From NCBI GenBank assembly GCA_024685995.1, contig JAIBDY010000001.1:1-64000 (forward strand): 64,000 nt of DNA, given 5' to 3'. This DNA comes from Piscirickettsiaceae bacterium (GTDB taxonomy: Bacteria > Pseudomonadota > Gammaproteobacteria > Nitrosococcales > Methylophagaceae). Below are positions 43,185 to 52,463 of this stretch, in pieces (position 1 is the stretch's first letter; each line of letters starts with the position of its first letter). A program made the translations under genes and the position numbers. The notes beneath the pieces were generated by a model. It worked only from the letters and a program-made list of their open reading frames with translations. It ran no database searches and was not told where the DNA came from.

Positions 43185-46100
43185 GTGAAAAATAGCCTTA
43201 TACAACTTGAAAAGATGATCGGCGATGCGATGTTGGTCGACCAGTTCCCACTACGTAAAAGCATTCAGAATTTACGTAAAAATTCTAATGCATCTCTCAA
43301 ACAGTTTGCAACGATAGAGAACAGACTGAAAGCATCTATTGAACGCTGTCATTATCGACAACAACAACTGCCGAAACCCATTTTCAATAGCGAGCTACCG
43401 GTTATCGAGCGGCGTGATGAAATTGCCAAGGCAATTGCAGACAATCAAGTGATTATTCTGAGTGGAGAAACCGGCTCAGGTAAAACGACACAATTACCTA
43501 AAATCTGTTTAGCGCTCGGCCGAGGCGTGAAAGGCTTGATTGGTCATACGCAGCCACGACGCATAGCAGCACGTACTGTCGCGACTCGTATTGCGGAAGA
43601 ACTCAATAGTGAATTGGGCGATATCGTGGGCTATAAAGTCCGTTTTCATGACCAAGTGAAGGCCGATAAAAGCTATATTAAACTCATGACCGATGGGATT
43701 TTATTGGCAGAAACACAAAACGATAAGTTTCTGAATCAATATGACACTCTGATTATCGATGAAGCGCATGAACGTAGCCTCAACATTGATTTTCTACTCG
43801 GTTATTTAAAGCAATTATTGTCAAAACGTCCCGATTTAAAAGTCATTATCACCTCCGCTACCATCGACACCGATCGCTTTTCTAGCCATTTCAACCATGC
43901 CCCAGTAATCGAAGTCAGCGGAAGGACCTATCCTGTCGAGGTGCGTTACCGCCCCCCGATCGGCGCGGATGAAGAACAACGTGATTACGACATGGTAAGG
44001 GGTATTGTCGAAGCCACGGATGAATTATGTCGAGAAGGACACGGCGATATCCTCGTCTTTTTGTCGGGCGAACGAGATATTCGTGATGTCTCAGAAGCAT
44101 TACGAAAACATCACCCGCCACAAACTGAAGTGCTTCCCCTGTTCGCGAGACAATCTGCCGCCGAACAAAACCGAGTATTTAAAACCGGGGGGCAACGCCG
44201 AATCGTTTTAGCCACCAATGTCGCTGAAACCTCTTTAACCGTGCCCGGCATTCGTTATGTTGTAGACCCGGGTTATGCACGTATTAGCCGATATAGCGTC
44301 CGTAATAAAGTACAAAGATTACCGATAGAGAAGATTTCACAATCGAGCGCCAACCAACGGTCGGGTCGTTGTGGCCGTGTCGCGGCGGGTGTTGCCATAC
44401 GCCTATTTGATGAAGATGACTTTAATAGTCGGCCGGCGTTTACCGACCCAGAAGTCCTACGCACCAACTTAGCGTCTGTTATTTTACAAATGGCGGCACT
44501 GCGCTTGGGCGACCCAGCGCAGTTTCCTTTTATTAACCCCCCGCCACAAAAAGTCATTAATGACGGTTTTAGATTATTAGAAGAACTCGGGGCGGTGAAT
44601 AAACAACATCGTCTCACTGGTATTGGCCAACAACTGGCCAAACTGCCAATCGATCCACGTATTGCCCGTATGATCTTGTCGGCGGATAAGAACAGCTGTC
44701 TCACCGAAGTATTGGTTATTGCCAGTGCCTTGAGTATTCAAGACCCTCGCGAACGCCCGATGGATAAGCAACAAGCCGCAGATCAAGCACACAGTCAATT
44801 CAAGGATGAACGCTCTGATTTCCTAGCATACCTAAAACTATGGGCCCATTACCACGATAAAAAAAAGCATCTCAGCCAAAATAAATTACGTAAATATTGC
44901 AAGGAAAATTTCTTGTCATTCTTACGACTGCGAGAATGGCACGATATTCATCAACAATTGCATATCCAAGTGTCGCAGATGGGCTTTAAACCCAATTCAC
45001 AAGTCGCTGATTACCAGTCTATCCATCAGGCTTTATTGTCAGGTTTACTCAGTAATATTGCCGTAAAGACCGATAAGTCGGAGTATACCGGTACCCGGAA
45101 TCTAAAACTTCATGTTTTCCCTGGGTCGGCTTTACATAAAAAAAGTCCTAAATGGATCATGGCTGCTGAGCTTGTTGAAACCGGCCGTTTATATGCCCGC
45201 ATTGTCGCGAAAATCGAACCGGAATGGATAGAAGCGATTGCAGGCAACTTAGTGAAGAAACAGTATAGCGACCCGCATTGGGAGAAGAAGCCGGCGCAGG
45301 TCGTGGCTTTCGAACAAGTCTCACTCTACAGCCTCCCCATCGTCCCAAGACGCCGTGTTCATTTCGGGACGATTGACCCCTCATTATCCAATGAAATATT
45401 CATTCGTGACGCCTTAGTACAGGGTGATTGGCATTGTCGCGCCCCCTTCTTTAAACACAATCTAGCATTAATACAAAGCATCGAGTTACTCGAACAAAAA
45501 GCACGAAGACGAGATGTTTTAGTCGATGATGACGTACTGTTCGAGTTTTACAAGCAAAAAATACCTAACCATATAGTCAATGGCGCTGGCTTCGAGAAGT
45601 GGCGAAAACAAGCCGAAAAAGAACATGACAAGCTATTATTCTTAAGCCGTGAAGAATTGATGCAACATCAAGCCGAACATATCACCGCAGATAGTTTTCC
45701 AGATCAGGTCTTAGTCAACCGCGTACCATTGAGTTTAGAATATCACTTTGAACCGGGTAAAACACAAGATGGCATCACCCAAACCATCCCTTTATCCTTA
45801 TTAAATCAAACCAACCCAGAACGCTATCAATGGCTGGTGCCAGGCCTATTACGTGACAAAGTGATTTTTTTAATCAAAAGCCTACCCAAATCACAACGCC
45901 GACATTTTATTCCTGTGCCTACTTATGCCGATAATTGCTTAAAGAATATGTCGCCAGAAGACGGTGATTTATTAACGGCGTTATCTCGGCAATTGCATCG
46001 GTTAAGCGGTATCGAAATAATGCATGCCGACTGGCAGTTAGATGAACTGCCCAATTATTTACAGATGAATTTCAAACTGGTTGATGAACATGGCACCTTA

Positions 46101-47075
46101 CTAGAACAAAGCCGCGATTTAGCTGAATTGAAACAACGTTGGACACAACAAGCTGCAGCGAGTTTTCAAGCTATTCCTGATAGTGAATTTGAGCAACAAG
46201 GGCTGACCAGTTGGTCTTTTGGTCAATTACCTAGCCAGATTACCTTGCAGCAAAATCAACTCGACATCACGGCGTACCCCGCCTTAATCGATCGAGAACA
46301 ACATGTTGATCTCACCTTATTGGACACCGCAAAACAAGCGCAAATGCAAACACATTTAGGGCTAAGAAGACTCTTCATGCTAGCGCAAGCCGATAGTATC
46401 AAATACCTGCATAAGAACTTACCTAATATCCAACAAATGTGCTTGCATTATGTCAGCGTCCCTGAAAACTTATTTAACGAACAAGCACGGCAGCAAACGC
46501 CGTGTGAACAACTCAAAACAGACCTGATCTATATAGCGTTTGATCGGTGTTTTCTCAATGAGCAACCCCCGATTACGAATCAAGTCGAATTTGAACAACG
46601 ACTGCAGCAAAAACGTAGCGAACTGGTTGAAATAGCCAATAAACTCGCACAACAAGTGGCCAAGCCTTTGGCTGAATATCACCTTATCGCTAAGCGCTTA
46701 AATTCTAAACTCCCACTCACAGCAATTCATGCTGTTAAAGACATTCAGTCTCAATTATCACATTTAATCTATCAGGGCTTTGCTCACCATACCCCCGATG
46801 ATGCTATCAGGCGACTGCCTTTTTATTGCCAAGCGATTGGGCAACGTTTAGATAAGCTAGTTAGTGACCCAACGCGAGATACCCAATGGATGAATGCGGT
46901 TAAACCACATTGGCAACGTTATCTTTCACAGGCCAATAAACAACCTACAGAAGCATTACAACAATACCGTTGGATGATTGAAGAGTTCAGAATATCGTTA
47001 TTTGCACAAGGTATAAAGACTGCCTACCCTATCTCGGCTAAGCGTTTAGACAAGCAATGGACACTGTGTCAATAG
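43185..47075 (+). CDS. hrpA: ATP-dependent RNA helicase HrpA
   Basis: A DEAH-box RNA helicase of 1296 residues, close to the length of E. coli HrpA (implicated in mRNA processing and rescue of stalled ribosomes). The core motifs are SGETGSGKTT (Lys100), IDEAHERSLN, TSATIDTDRF, TNVAETSLTVPGIRYVVDPG and QRSGRCGRVAAG; a long C-terminal HrpA-specific region (DUF3418-like) follows from about residue 640. The start is GTG at 43185 with no clear Shine-Dalgarno; it gives an N-terminus that aligns with the family, while the next in-frame ATG at 43215 is a possible alternative. Confidence 0.95.
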   Translation: MKNSLIQLEKMIGDAMLVDQFPLRKSIQNLRKNSNASLKQFATIENRLKASIERCHYRQQQLPKPIFNSELPVIERRDEIAKAIADNQVIILSGETGSGKTTQLPKICLALGRGVKGLIGHTQPRRIAARTVATRIAEELNSELGDIVGYKVRFHDQVKADKSYIKLMTDGILLAETQNDKFLNQYDTLIIDEAHERSLNIDFLLGYLKQLLSKRPDLKVIITSATIDTDRFSSHFNHAPVIEVSGRTYPVEVRYRPPIGADEEQRDYDMVRGIVEATDELCREGHGDILVFLSGERDIRDVSEALRKHHPPQTEVLPLFARQSAAEQNRVFKTGGQRRIVLATNVAETSLTVPGIRYVVDPGYARISRYSVRNKVQRLPIEKISQSSANQRSGRCGRVAAGVAIRLFDEDDFNSRPAFTDPEVLRTNLASVILQMAALRLGDPAQFPFINPPPQKVINDGFRLLEELGAVNKQHRLTGIGQQLAKLPIDPRIARMILSADKNSCLTEVLVIASALSIQDPRERPMDKQQAADQAHSQFKDERSDFLAYLKLWAHYHDKKKHLSQNKLRKYCKENFLSFLRLREWHDIHQQLHIQVSQMGFKPNSQVADYQSIHQALLSGLLSNIAVKTDKSEYTGTRNLKLHVFPGSALHKKSPKWIMAAELVETGRLYARIVAKIEPEWIEAIAGNLVKKQYSDPHWEKKPAQVVAFEQVSLYSLPIVPRRRVHFGTIDPSLSNEIFIRDALVQGDWHCRAPFFKHNLALIQSIELLEQKARRRDVLVDDDVLFEFYKQKIPNHIVNGAGFEKWRKQAEKEHDKLLFLSREELMQHQAEHITADSFPDQVLVNRVPLSLEYHFEPGKTQDGITQTIPLSLLNQTNPERYQWLVPGLLRDKVIFLIKSLPKSQRRHFIPVPTYADNCLKNMSPEDGDLLTALSRQLHRLSGIEIMHADWQLDELPNYLQMNFKLVDEHGTLLEQSRDLAELKQRWTQQAAASFQAIPDSEFEQQGLTSWSFGQLPSQITLQQNQLDITAYPALIDREQHVDLTLLDTAKQAQMQTHLGLRRLFMLAQADSIKYLHKNLPNIQQMCLHYVSVPENLFNEQARQQTPCEQLKTDLIYIAFDRCFLNEQPPITNQVEFEQRLQQKRSELVEIANKLAQQVAKPLAEYHLIAKRLNSKLPLTAIHAVKDIQSQLSHLIYQGFAHHTPDDAIRRLPFYCQAIGQRLDKLVSDPTRDTQWMNAVKPHWQRYLSQANKQPTEALQQYRWMIEEFRISLFAQGIKTAYPISAKRLDKQWTLCQ

Positions 47076-47241
47076 ATTAAAAATACCGCATCATAGCGGC
47101 CACATCTTTAACCTCAATAAGCCGCCCTCCCGGTCAACATCATCTCTCTAAGAATATTCTCAAAACGACCTCATATTCAGCACTGATTCAGCTAAGCCGC
47201 TTTACACTTTGTCTTAATATTCATAAATAGGAACACAGTTA

Positions 47242-47694
47242 ATGATTACCAAGACATTTAAGGCCACATTGCTCAGTATCTTATTAATCTGTTCATCGTC
47301 AGTTATGGCCAATAAACACAAACCGACGAAATCAACACACCAGCATCATGATAAAGCGCGTGTTATCCATGTTGAACCCCATTTTATCTATACCAATCGC
47401 TATGAAAAATGTCACCGAGCACAAGTCCACAGCAATCGGCACCGGTCTTCGACGTCTCATGCGAACACCCTTGTCGGTAGCGCCGTGGGGGGGCTGTTAG
47501 GCCATCAACATTCTCAAAGAAAAATACATCAGCACGCGTGTTATGGCGAGCGACCAAGACACTATAAGCAACAGCAAGGTTATGACGTCACCTATCGTTA
47601 TCACGGTAAAATACACCATACGCACCTTTACTATCGGCCCGGAAAATATATTCCTGTTGAGGTTAGAGTTCGCCCATTAACAAGACATCATTAA
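47242..47694 (+). CDS. Exported His-rich glycine-zipper (17 kDa antigen-like) protein
   Basis: A 150-residue protein with a signal peptide (about 1-23, after MANKHK). A short glycine zipper (TLVGSAVGGLLGHQ, about 76-89) and the C-terminal block GYDVTYRYHGKIHHT followed by PGKYIPVEVRVRP resemble 17 kDa surface-antigen/Rickettsia-type outer-membrane proteins. Histidine is strikingly frequent (more than 20 residues), which could reflect metal binding. No lipobox Cys is seen. A weak GGA precedes the ATG. Separate from hrpA by 166 bases. Confidence 0.75.
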   Translation: MITKTFKATLLSILLICSSSVMANKHKPTKSTHQHHDKARVIHVEPHFIYTNRYEKCHRAQVHSNRHRSSTSHANTLVGSAVGGLLGHQHSQRKIHQHACYGERPRHYKQQQGYDVTYRYHGKIHHTHLYYRPGKYIPVEVRVRPLTRHH

Positions 47695-47792
47695 AGTAAA
47701 ATCTTATCTAAGTCGGCTTAATTGAGTATCGTCACTTGCCCAACACGTATGAATAGTTTTTAATGTCCGTTACCTTTTACTCGGAGTAACCC

Positions 47793-48209
47793 ATGCTAGC
47801 TACTAAGACATCCACTGGTTTTGCCGCCGTTTTAGCCTTACTATTCATGATGGCTTGGACGCCAAGCCATGCTGACACGCCTTATACTGTTACCAATGGC
47901 AATGAGTTAGATATTCAAAGCTACCAAGGTTTCAAAGTGTTTCGTAACTGGTGTGCACGCTGCCATGGTACTTATGGTCAAGGCATGAGAGCACCAAACC
48001 TAGCGGAAAGCATTGCGGTCATTAGCAAAGCAGAATATGTCGACGTGATGATGTCAGGCAAGGTCACGGCCAAAGCAAAAAAAATGGGCAGAATGCCGGG
48101 TTGGAAAGGTAATGCGCAAGTAATGGACAACCTAGACAATATTTATAGTTACTTAAAAGCGCGAGCCGACGGTAAAATTGGCGCCGTGGCACCACAAAGT
48201 GCCAATTAA
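47793..48209 (+). CDS. Periplasmic mono-haem c-type cytochrome
   Basis: A 138-residue class I cytochrome c. A signal peptide (about 1-27, cleavage after SHA) precedes the haem motif Cys54-Ala-Arg-Cys57-His58, and the axial Met is likely Met101 in MGRMPGW. The spacing and GMRAPNL stretch recall small electron acceptors of periplasmic dehydrogenases such as the methanol dehydrogenase cytochromes, but no dehydrogenase gene is nearby, so the partner is unknown. It starts a tight unit with the PepSY gene (7 bases on) and the response regulator and kinase genes. A CGGAGTAA ribosome-binding site is present. Confidence 0.9.
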   Translation: MLATKTSTGFAAVLALLFMMAWTPSHADTPYTVTNGNELDIQSYQGFKVFRNWCARCHGTYGQGMRAPNLAESIAVISKAEYVDVMMSGKVTAKAKKMGRMPGWKGNAQVMDNLDNIYSYLKARADGKIGAVAPQSAN

Positions 48210-48216
48210 GATACCG

Positions 48217-48459
48217 ATGAAATGGTATCAAACACTCTTTACTGTACTGGTACTAGTCCAGACACCTTTACTTTATGCCGAGCCATTGACCAAAGCGTCG
48301 GCAGCCCAGCAGGTGAAAAGTCAGTCTGGCGGTAAAGTGTTGTCCGTTGATGAGAAACAACGACATGGACAGACACTCTATCGTGTCAAAGTACTGCATG
48401 AAGACGGTAAAGTGAAAATTTACCAACTCGATGCAACAACAGGTAAATCAATAGATTAA
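48217..48459 (+). CDS. Small exported PepSY-domain protein
   Basis: An 80-residue protein: signal peptide (about 1-21, cleavage after LLYA) then one PepSY domain (SAAQQVKSQSGGKVLSVD, LYRVKVLHEDGKVKIYQLDATTG). PepSY proteins inhibit peptidases or act as periplasmic sensing partners and are often encoded beside two-component systems. ATG at 48217 is chosen because it gives the signal peptide; an in-frame TTG at 48178 inside the cytochrome gene is rejected. Nine bases separate it from the response regulator gene. Confidence 0.85.
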   Translation: MKWYQTLFTVLVLVQTPLLYAEPLTKASAAQQVKSQSGGKVLSVDEKQRHGQTLYRVKVLHEDGKVKIYQLDATTGKSID

Positions 48460-48468
48460 GTCGATATC

Positions 48469-49137
48469 ATGAGAATCTTACTCATTGAGGACGAGGCGCA
48501 GCTGCGCGAACAAACGAAACAAGCATTACAAAAACAAAACCTAACGGTGGACGCCGCCTCTGATGGCAAAGAAGGATTATACTTAGGCTTAGAATATCAA
48601 TATGATGTCGCCATTATTGACTTAGGCCTCCCATTTATCCCAGGCATTGAGATTATCCAGCGCCTGAGAGCTGCCAAGAAAGCCTTTCCTATCCTGGTTC
48701 TCACCGCTCGTGGACGCTGGCAAGATAAGGTGGAAGGCTTAGAGTCTGGTGCGGATGATTATTTAGTTAAGCCTTTCCACATTCAAGAATTATCAGCAAG
48801 GATCCACGCTTTAGCGAGGCGCGCCTCTGGTTGGTCAACGCCAACATTACGTTGCGGTGAGATCATGCTTAACCCGTCGAGTCAAAAGGTCACTAAAGCA
48901 GACTTGGAAATTGAACTGACCGCTTATGAGTACCGTCTGTTACATTTTTTGATGCTACATGCCGGGGAAGTCATTTCAAAAACAACATTAACAGACCATA
49001 TCTACGAACAAGGCCATGATCGAGATAGCAATGTCATTGAAGTCTTTATCAAACGGCTACGAAGCAAGCTCGATCCCGATAAAACACTCAATCCTATTGA
49101 AACCCTACGTGGGCGTGGTTATCGGTTTAACGAATGA
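48469..49137 (+). CDS. OmpR/PhoP-family response regulator
   Basis: A 222-residue transcription factor with a receiver domain (acidic pocket Glu7-Asp8, phosphorylated Asp51 in AIIDLGLP, and the switch Lys in DDYLVKPF) and a winged-helix DNA-binding domain (about 125-220, ending VFIKRLRSKL, LRGRGYRF). It is most like PhoP/QseB/PmrA regulators. The gene lies between the PepSY and kinase genes with gaps of nine and seven bases. Target genes are unknown; its own operon and the glycine-zipper gene are natural candidates. Confidence 0.93.
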   Translation: MRILLIEDEAQLREQTKQALQKQNLTVDAASDGKEGLYLGLEYQYDVAIIDLGLPFIPGIEIIQRLRAAKKAFPILVLTARGRWQDKVEGLESGADDYLVKPFHIQELSARIHALARRASGWSTPTLRCGEIMLNPSSQKVTKADLEIELTAYEYRLLHFLMLHAGEVISKTTLTDHIYEQGHDRDSNVIEVFIKRLRSKLDPDKTLNPIETLRGRGYRFNE

Positions 49138-49144
49138 AATAATA

Positions 49145-50488
49145 ATGAAACGACTTTCCCTCAATAGTCGGCTACTTTTCGCCATTAGTCTCGGGCTCAC
49201 CATTTTTCTGGGCTTTTCGGCATTTAGCTTAGATAAAGCCTTTCGTGCCAGCAGTGATGTTGCCCACAAGAAACAGTTAAAAAACCATATTTACATGCTA
49301 TTAACCGCCGCTGACTTTGTTGAGTCCGGTGCTATCATCATGCCTTCTGCCTTAGCAGAACCCGCTTTTTCCACACCCAACTCAGGCTTATACGCCCAAA
49401 TTACCAATAAAACAACGACAGTCTGGCAATCACAATCATTGCTAGGCTTAAGTCTTAACCTGCCCGTAAATACCCAAGCTTCAGAACAAAAATTTTCGGT
49501 TATACAATCCCACGGCACAGAACTACTCCACTTAGCTTACGGTATCGTCTGGGAAAATAATCAAGGCCAAGAGTTTGAATATACCTTGCATGTAACCGAA
49601 GACTTGACCGCCAGTTTGCATGAAAAAGCCAGTTTTCGTCGTAGTTTATGGTATTGGTTAGGTGGCACGGGCCTGATGTTATTAATAATTCAAGCTGGGA
49701 TCCTACGTTGGGGCTTGAAGCCACTGACAGACGTGGCCGAAGACCTTAGCGCCATTGAAGATGGCACGCAAAACAGGTTGTCCAAAGATTATCCAACAGA
49801 GCTTAATCGACTGACACGGAATATTAATACCCTACTTGACCAAGAGCAAAGCCGACAACAGCGTTATAAAAATGCCTTAGCGGACCTTGCTCATAGCATT
49901 AAAACACCGTTAGCCGTGTTGCGTAATGAGTTAACGTTAGATAAGCCATTGCCCGACTTAAGAACACAAAGCCAAATTCAGCTCAAGCAAGTCACTGACT
50001 TAATTGACTATCAACTTCAAAGAGCGGCAACCGAAGGTCGTACAACATTGCAAGCGCCTATCGCACTGGAAGCCATTATCACAAAAATTGTCTCTTCATT
50101 AGATAAAGTCTACCAAGCCAAGAATATTCATCACCTTAGTCGAATTGAGCCAGATATTCGGATCAGCGCCAATGAAGGTGATATGTACGAATTGTTAGGA
50201 AACTTACTAGAAAATGCTTATAAATATTGTCAAGGGCATGTGATCACGACTGTCATGACTGATGACAAGGACATCACGATAACGATTGAAAATGATGGTA
50301 ACGGTATTCCTTACGGTGCCGAAAGAAATATTCTACAACGTGGTAAACGAATGGATAGCCAAACAGAAGGTCAAGGTATTGGTCTCGCGATTGTCAGTGA
50401 TATTGTTGATGCTTATCAAGGCACGATTGCGTTGGCGAAAACCGAACTCGGCGGTGCCTGTTTTATTGTGAGCTTACCCAAACGTTAA
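49145..50488 (+). CDS. Membrane sensor histidine kinase (PhoQ-like)
   Basis: A 447-residue kinase, partner of the regulator seven bases upstream. Residues about 9-29 and 170-192 are membrane helices bounding a periplasmic sensor of about 140 residues; a HAMP-like linker follows. The H-box is LADLAHSIKTPLAVL, the N-box LLGNLLENAYKY, and the G-boxes DGNGIP and GQGIGLAIV. The open frame begins at 49016 in the regulator gene, but ATG at 49145 gives the normal KRLSLNSRLLF start. The HK sub-type and the PepSY neighbour suggest PhoQ-like sensing; the signal is not evident. Confidence 0.93.
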   Translation: MKRLSLNSRLLFAISLGLTIFLGFSAFSLDKAFRASSDVAHKKQLKNHIYMLLTAADFVESGAIIMPSALAEPAFSTPNSGLYAQITNKTTTVWQSQSLLGLSLNLPVNTQASEQKFSVIQSHGTELLHLAYGIVWENNQGQEFEYTLHVTEDLTASLHEKASFRRSLWYWLGGTGLMLLIIQAGILRWGLKPLTDVAEDLSAIEDGTQNRLSKDYPTELNRLTRNINTLLDQEQSRQQRYKNALADLAHSIKTPLAVLRNELTLDKPLPDLRTQSQIQLKQVTDLIDYQLQRAATEGRTTLQAPIALEAIITKIVSSLDKVYQAKNIHHLSRIEPDIRISANEGDMYELLGNLLENAYKYCQGHVITTVMTDDKDITITIENDGNGIPYGAERNILQRGKRMDSQTEGQGIGLAIVSDIVDAYQGTIALAKTELGGACFIVSLPKR

Positions 50489-50489
50489 A

Positions 50490-51002
50490 TTAACTCATGT
50501 CGGACTGGCATTGTTGTAAGTATTTAAATAATAAACGGGCTGATTTAGCAGGCTTGTCTTGCTCCGCTTCCTTTTTAGCATTACGCACTAGCTGGCGAAC
50601 ATATTGGCCATCGAAGTCGTTAAATTGATGATGTAACACGGTCATTATGTCGGACTGGCCTGACAGCAAGGCATCTCGCCATGTTTCAACCTGGTGAAAT
50701 TGTTTCACCTCGCCGTGGTGAACTTGTTTTAATTTATCTACATTCTGCCCGATGGCATCAAAATCTTCCTCGGCAATCAAACGTCCGATATAACCTACTT
50801 CGCGTTTGAAGGCGCCATGAGAAAGTGATTGCGCCTTAATGACGGCATCAAATAGCTTTTCAGGTAACGCCAGTTTATGTAAATCTTTGACCGGTAGCGC
50901 AATTAAGGCTTTCCCAAGATCCTTTAACGCCTGTAGTTCACGTTTAACCTGTGACTTACTTTTTTCTTCGTTATCATCATATTCGTCTTCATAGTCAATC
51001 AT
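50490..51002 (-). CDS. darP: Ribosome biogenesis factor DarP (YjgA)
   Basis: A 170-residue charged, helical protein of the DarP/YjgA family, involved in late 50S assembly. It has the acidic N-terminus, SKSQVKRELQALKDLGKALI, AVIKAQSLSHGAFKREVGYIGRL and the C-terminal RQLVRNAKKE region. It ends one base after the convergent kinase gene. It lies 58 bases downstream of the arsenosugar operon on the same strand. Confidence 0.95.
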   Translation of the reverse strand: MIDYEDEYDDNEEKSKSQVKRELQALKDLGKALIALPVKDLHKLALPEKLFDAVIKAQSLSHGAFKREVGYIGRLIAEEDFDAIGQNVDKLKQVHHGEVKQFHQVETWRDALLSGQSDIMTVLHHQFNDFDGQYVRQLVRNAKKEAEQDKPAKSARLLFKYLQQCQSDMS

Positions 51003-51060
51003 GTTTTTATTGTTTACTCACAGGTTTAGATCAAATCGCACAGTTAGCATGTATTTTACG

Positions 51061-51681
51061 TTATTCTAAATCACAAAAGCGTTGCCAATCTGCAATAGTA
51101 TCAATATCCCATTGCATCCGAATACGCGATAAGCTCAGTTCGGCTTGTTCGGCACGTTGTAAGGTGTCATAAAACACATGGTCAGTACCCCATTCCATAT
51201 CGACAAAAAGCGTCGGATAATCATCGTTACAGCCTATCATGACATAGCCGCCATCCTCAGCAGGTGCAATTACAACTTGATCCCCTAACAGTAACCGTTC
51301 AATGCTGTCGGAGAGATCGAATATCGTTAACGATGCTGAATCACAACCGACTAATAAGACGCTCGACGCCTCCACTAAACTGGTCGCGATAGCATGACGC
51401 ATCCGCTCTCCCAGCTCTCTGCCCTTTTGGTTATGTAATGACAGTTCATAATCATCGGCACACTTTTGAAAAAATGGGTGTTCAGAGTTTGGACTACACC
51501 AAAGTTGAACAGGACAAAGCTGTGCCGCATTTAAGCGGCTTAATAATTGACGGGTTAACAAACAGTGTACTTCTACCGCTTGTTGTGCAGACATCTCTGG
51601 CATTAAACGGGTTTTCACTTGGCCGGCAACCGGTGCTTTACAAAACACCAACAGCCGCGCTTGAGGATAACGATACGTCAT
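51061..51681 (-). CDS. Arsenosugar-type glycosyltransferase (TIGR04282 family)
   Basis: A 206-residue CofC-like nucleotidyl/glycosyl transferase of the family long linked to ArsS neighbourhoods (transferase 1, rSAM-associated). Family features are ARLLVFCKAPVAGQVKTRLMP at the N-terminus, the DCD-like acidic motif LLVGCDSASL, and APAEDGGYVMIGC. By family knowledge it helps build the ribose aglycone or glycan of oxo-arsenosugars; the exact step is not defined here. It is the last gene of the arsenosugar unit and overlaps the desaturase-like gene by four bases. Confidence 0.88.
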   Translation of the reverse strand: MTYRYPQARLLVFCKAPVAGQVKTRLMPEMSAQQAVEVHCLLTRQLLSRLNAAQLCPVQLWCSPNSEHPFFQKCADDYELSLHNQKGRELGERMRHAIATSLVEASSVLLVGCDSASLTIFDLSDSIERLLLGDQVVIAPAEDGGYVMIGCNDDYPTLFVDMEWGTDHVFYDTLQRAEQAELSLSRIRMQWDIDTIADWQRFCDLE

Positions 51682-52463
51682 TGTTGCCGTCGAAAAGGCA
51701 TCATTAATAATTGTTTAATGCCAACCTCAGGAGTGTATTGGTATTGTGCTAAACCGATGACCATTTTATCGTGACCCAATGCCGGTTGATCAATATAGGT
51801 AGCGAATAATCGATCCCAAATACTAATTGAAAAGCCAAAATTACTGTCTGTTTCTCGTTGAGTTGTTGAGTGGTGAACGCGATGCATATCCGGCGTCACG
51901 ATCCCCAACCGCAGCCACCGATCCACTTTAATAGGGATAAACACATTGCCATGGTTGAATAAAGCGGTCGTACTTAAGATGACTTCAAAGGCTATCACGG
52001 CGACAGGGCTTGCACCTATAATATAGATTGCAACAACCTTGTAACACATTGATATTACTATTTCTAAAGGGTGAAATCGAATCCCAGTAGTGACATCAAA
52101 GTCCAAGTCGGTATGATGTACTTTATGAAACCGCCATAGCCATTTCCAGCGATGAGAGGCAATATGTTGACCATAAATAGCAAGATCGAGCGCCAACAAG
52201 GTAAGCATAATTGATAACCAAGTCGGCAATGGAAATTGGTTCAACAAGCCAACTTGTTCTGTTGTTGCTGACATTGCGGAAAGGTATGCCACACCGCCAA
52301 CGGTGAAACGAATCAGCAACATGCCTAGAATCGATAAGGTAAAATTAATTGGCCAGCGTTGAATACGTTGGTAGCCTAAAGTCCGTCGAGGCAACGCATA
52401 TTCCCATATCATCATCAGTAATAAAACACCAACGAATGCCGATAAGCGAATTAAGGCTTCCAA
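51678..52463 (-). CDS. Sterol desaturase/fatty acid hydroxylase family membrane protein
   Basis: An integral-membrane di-iron oxygenase of about 261 residues with four or more hydrophobic segments and three histidine clusters: HIASHRWKW, RFHKVHH, and DMHRVHHS, with a further HGN. Members hydroxylate or desaturate lipids (for example alkylglycerol monooxygenase). The start is uncertain: TTG at 52463 with AGAGG upstream gives the usual short N-terminus, while an ATG at 52538 would overlap the glycosyltransferase gene by 88 bases. Its position inside the arsenosugar operon suggests, as inference, modification of an arsenic-containing or membrane lipid. Confidence 0.85.
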   Translation of the reverse strand: MEALIRLSAFVGVLLLMMIWEYALPRRTLGYQRIQRWPINFTLSILGMLLIRFTVGGVAYLSAMSATTEQVGLLNQFPLPTWLSIMLTLLALDLAIYGQHIASHRWKWLWRFHKVHHTDLDFDVTTGIRFHPLEIVISMCYKVVAIYIIGASPVAVIAFEVILSTTALFNHGNVFIPIKVDRWLRLGIVTPDMHRVHHSTTQRETDSNFGFSISIWDRLFATYIDQPALGHDKMVIGLAQYQYTPEVGIKQLLMMPFRRQQ

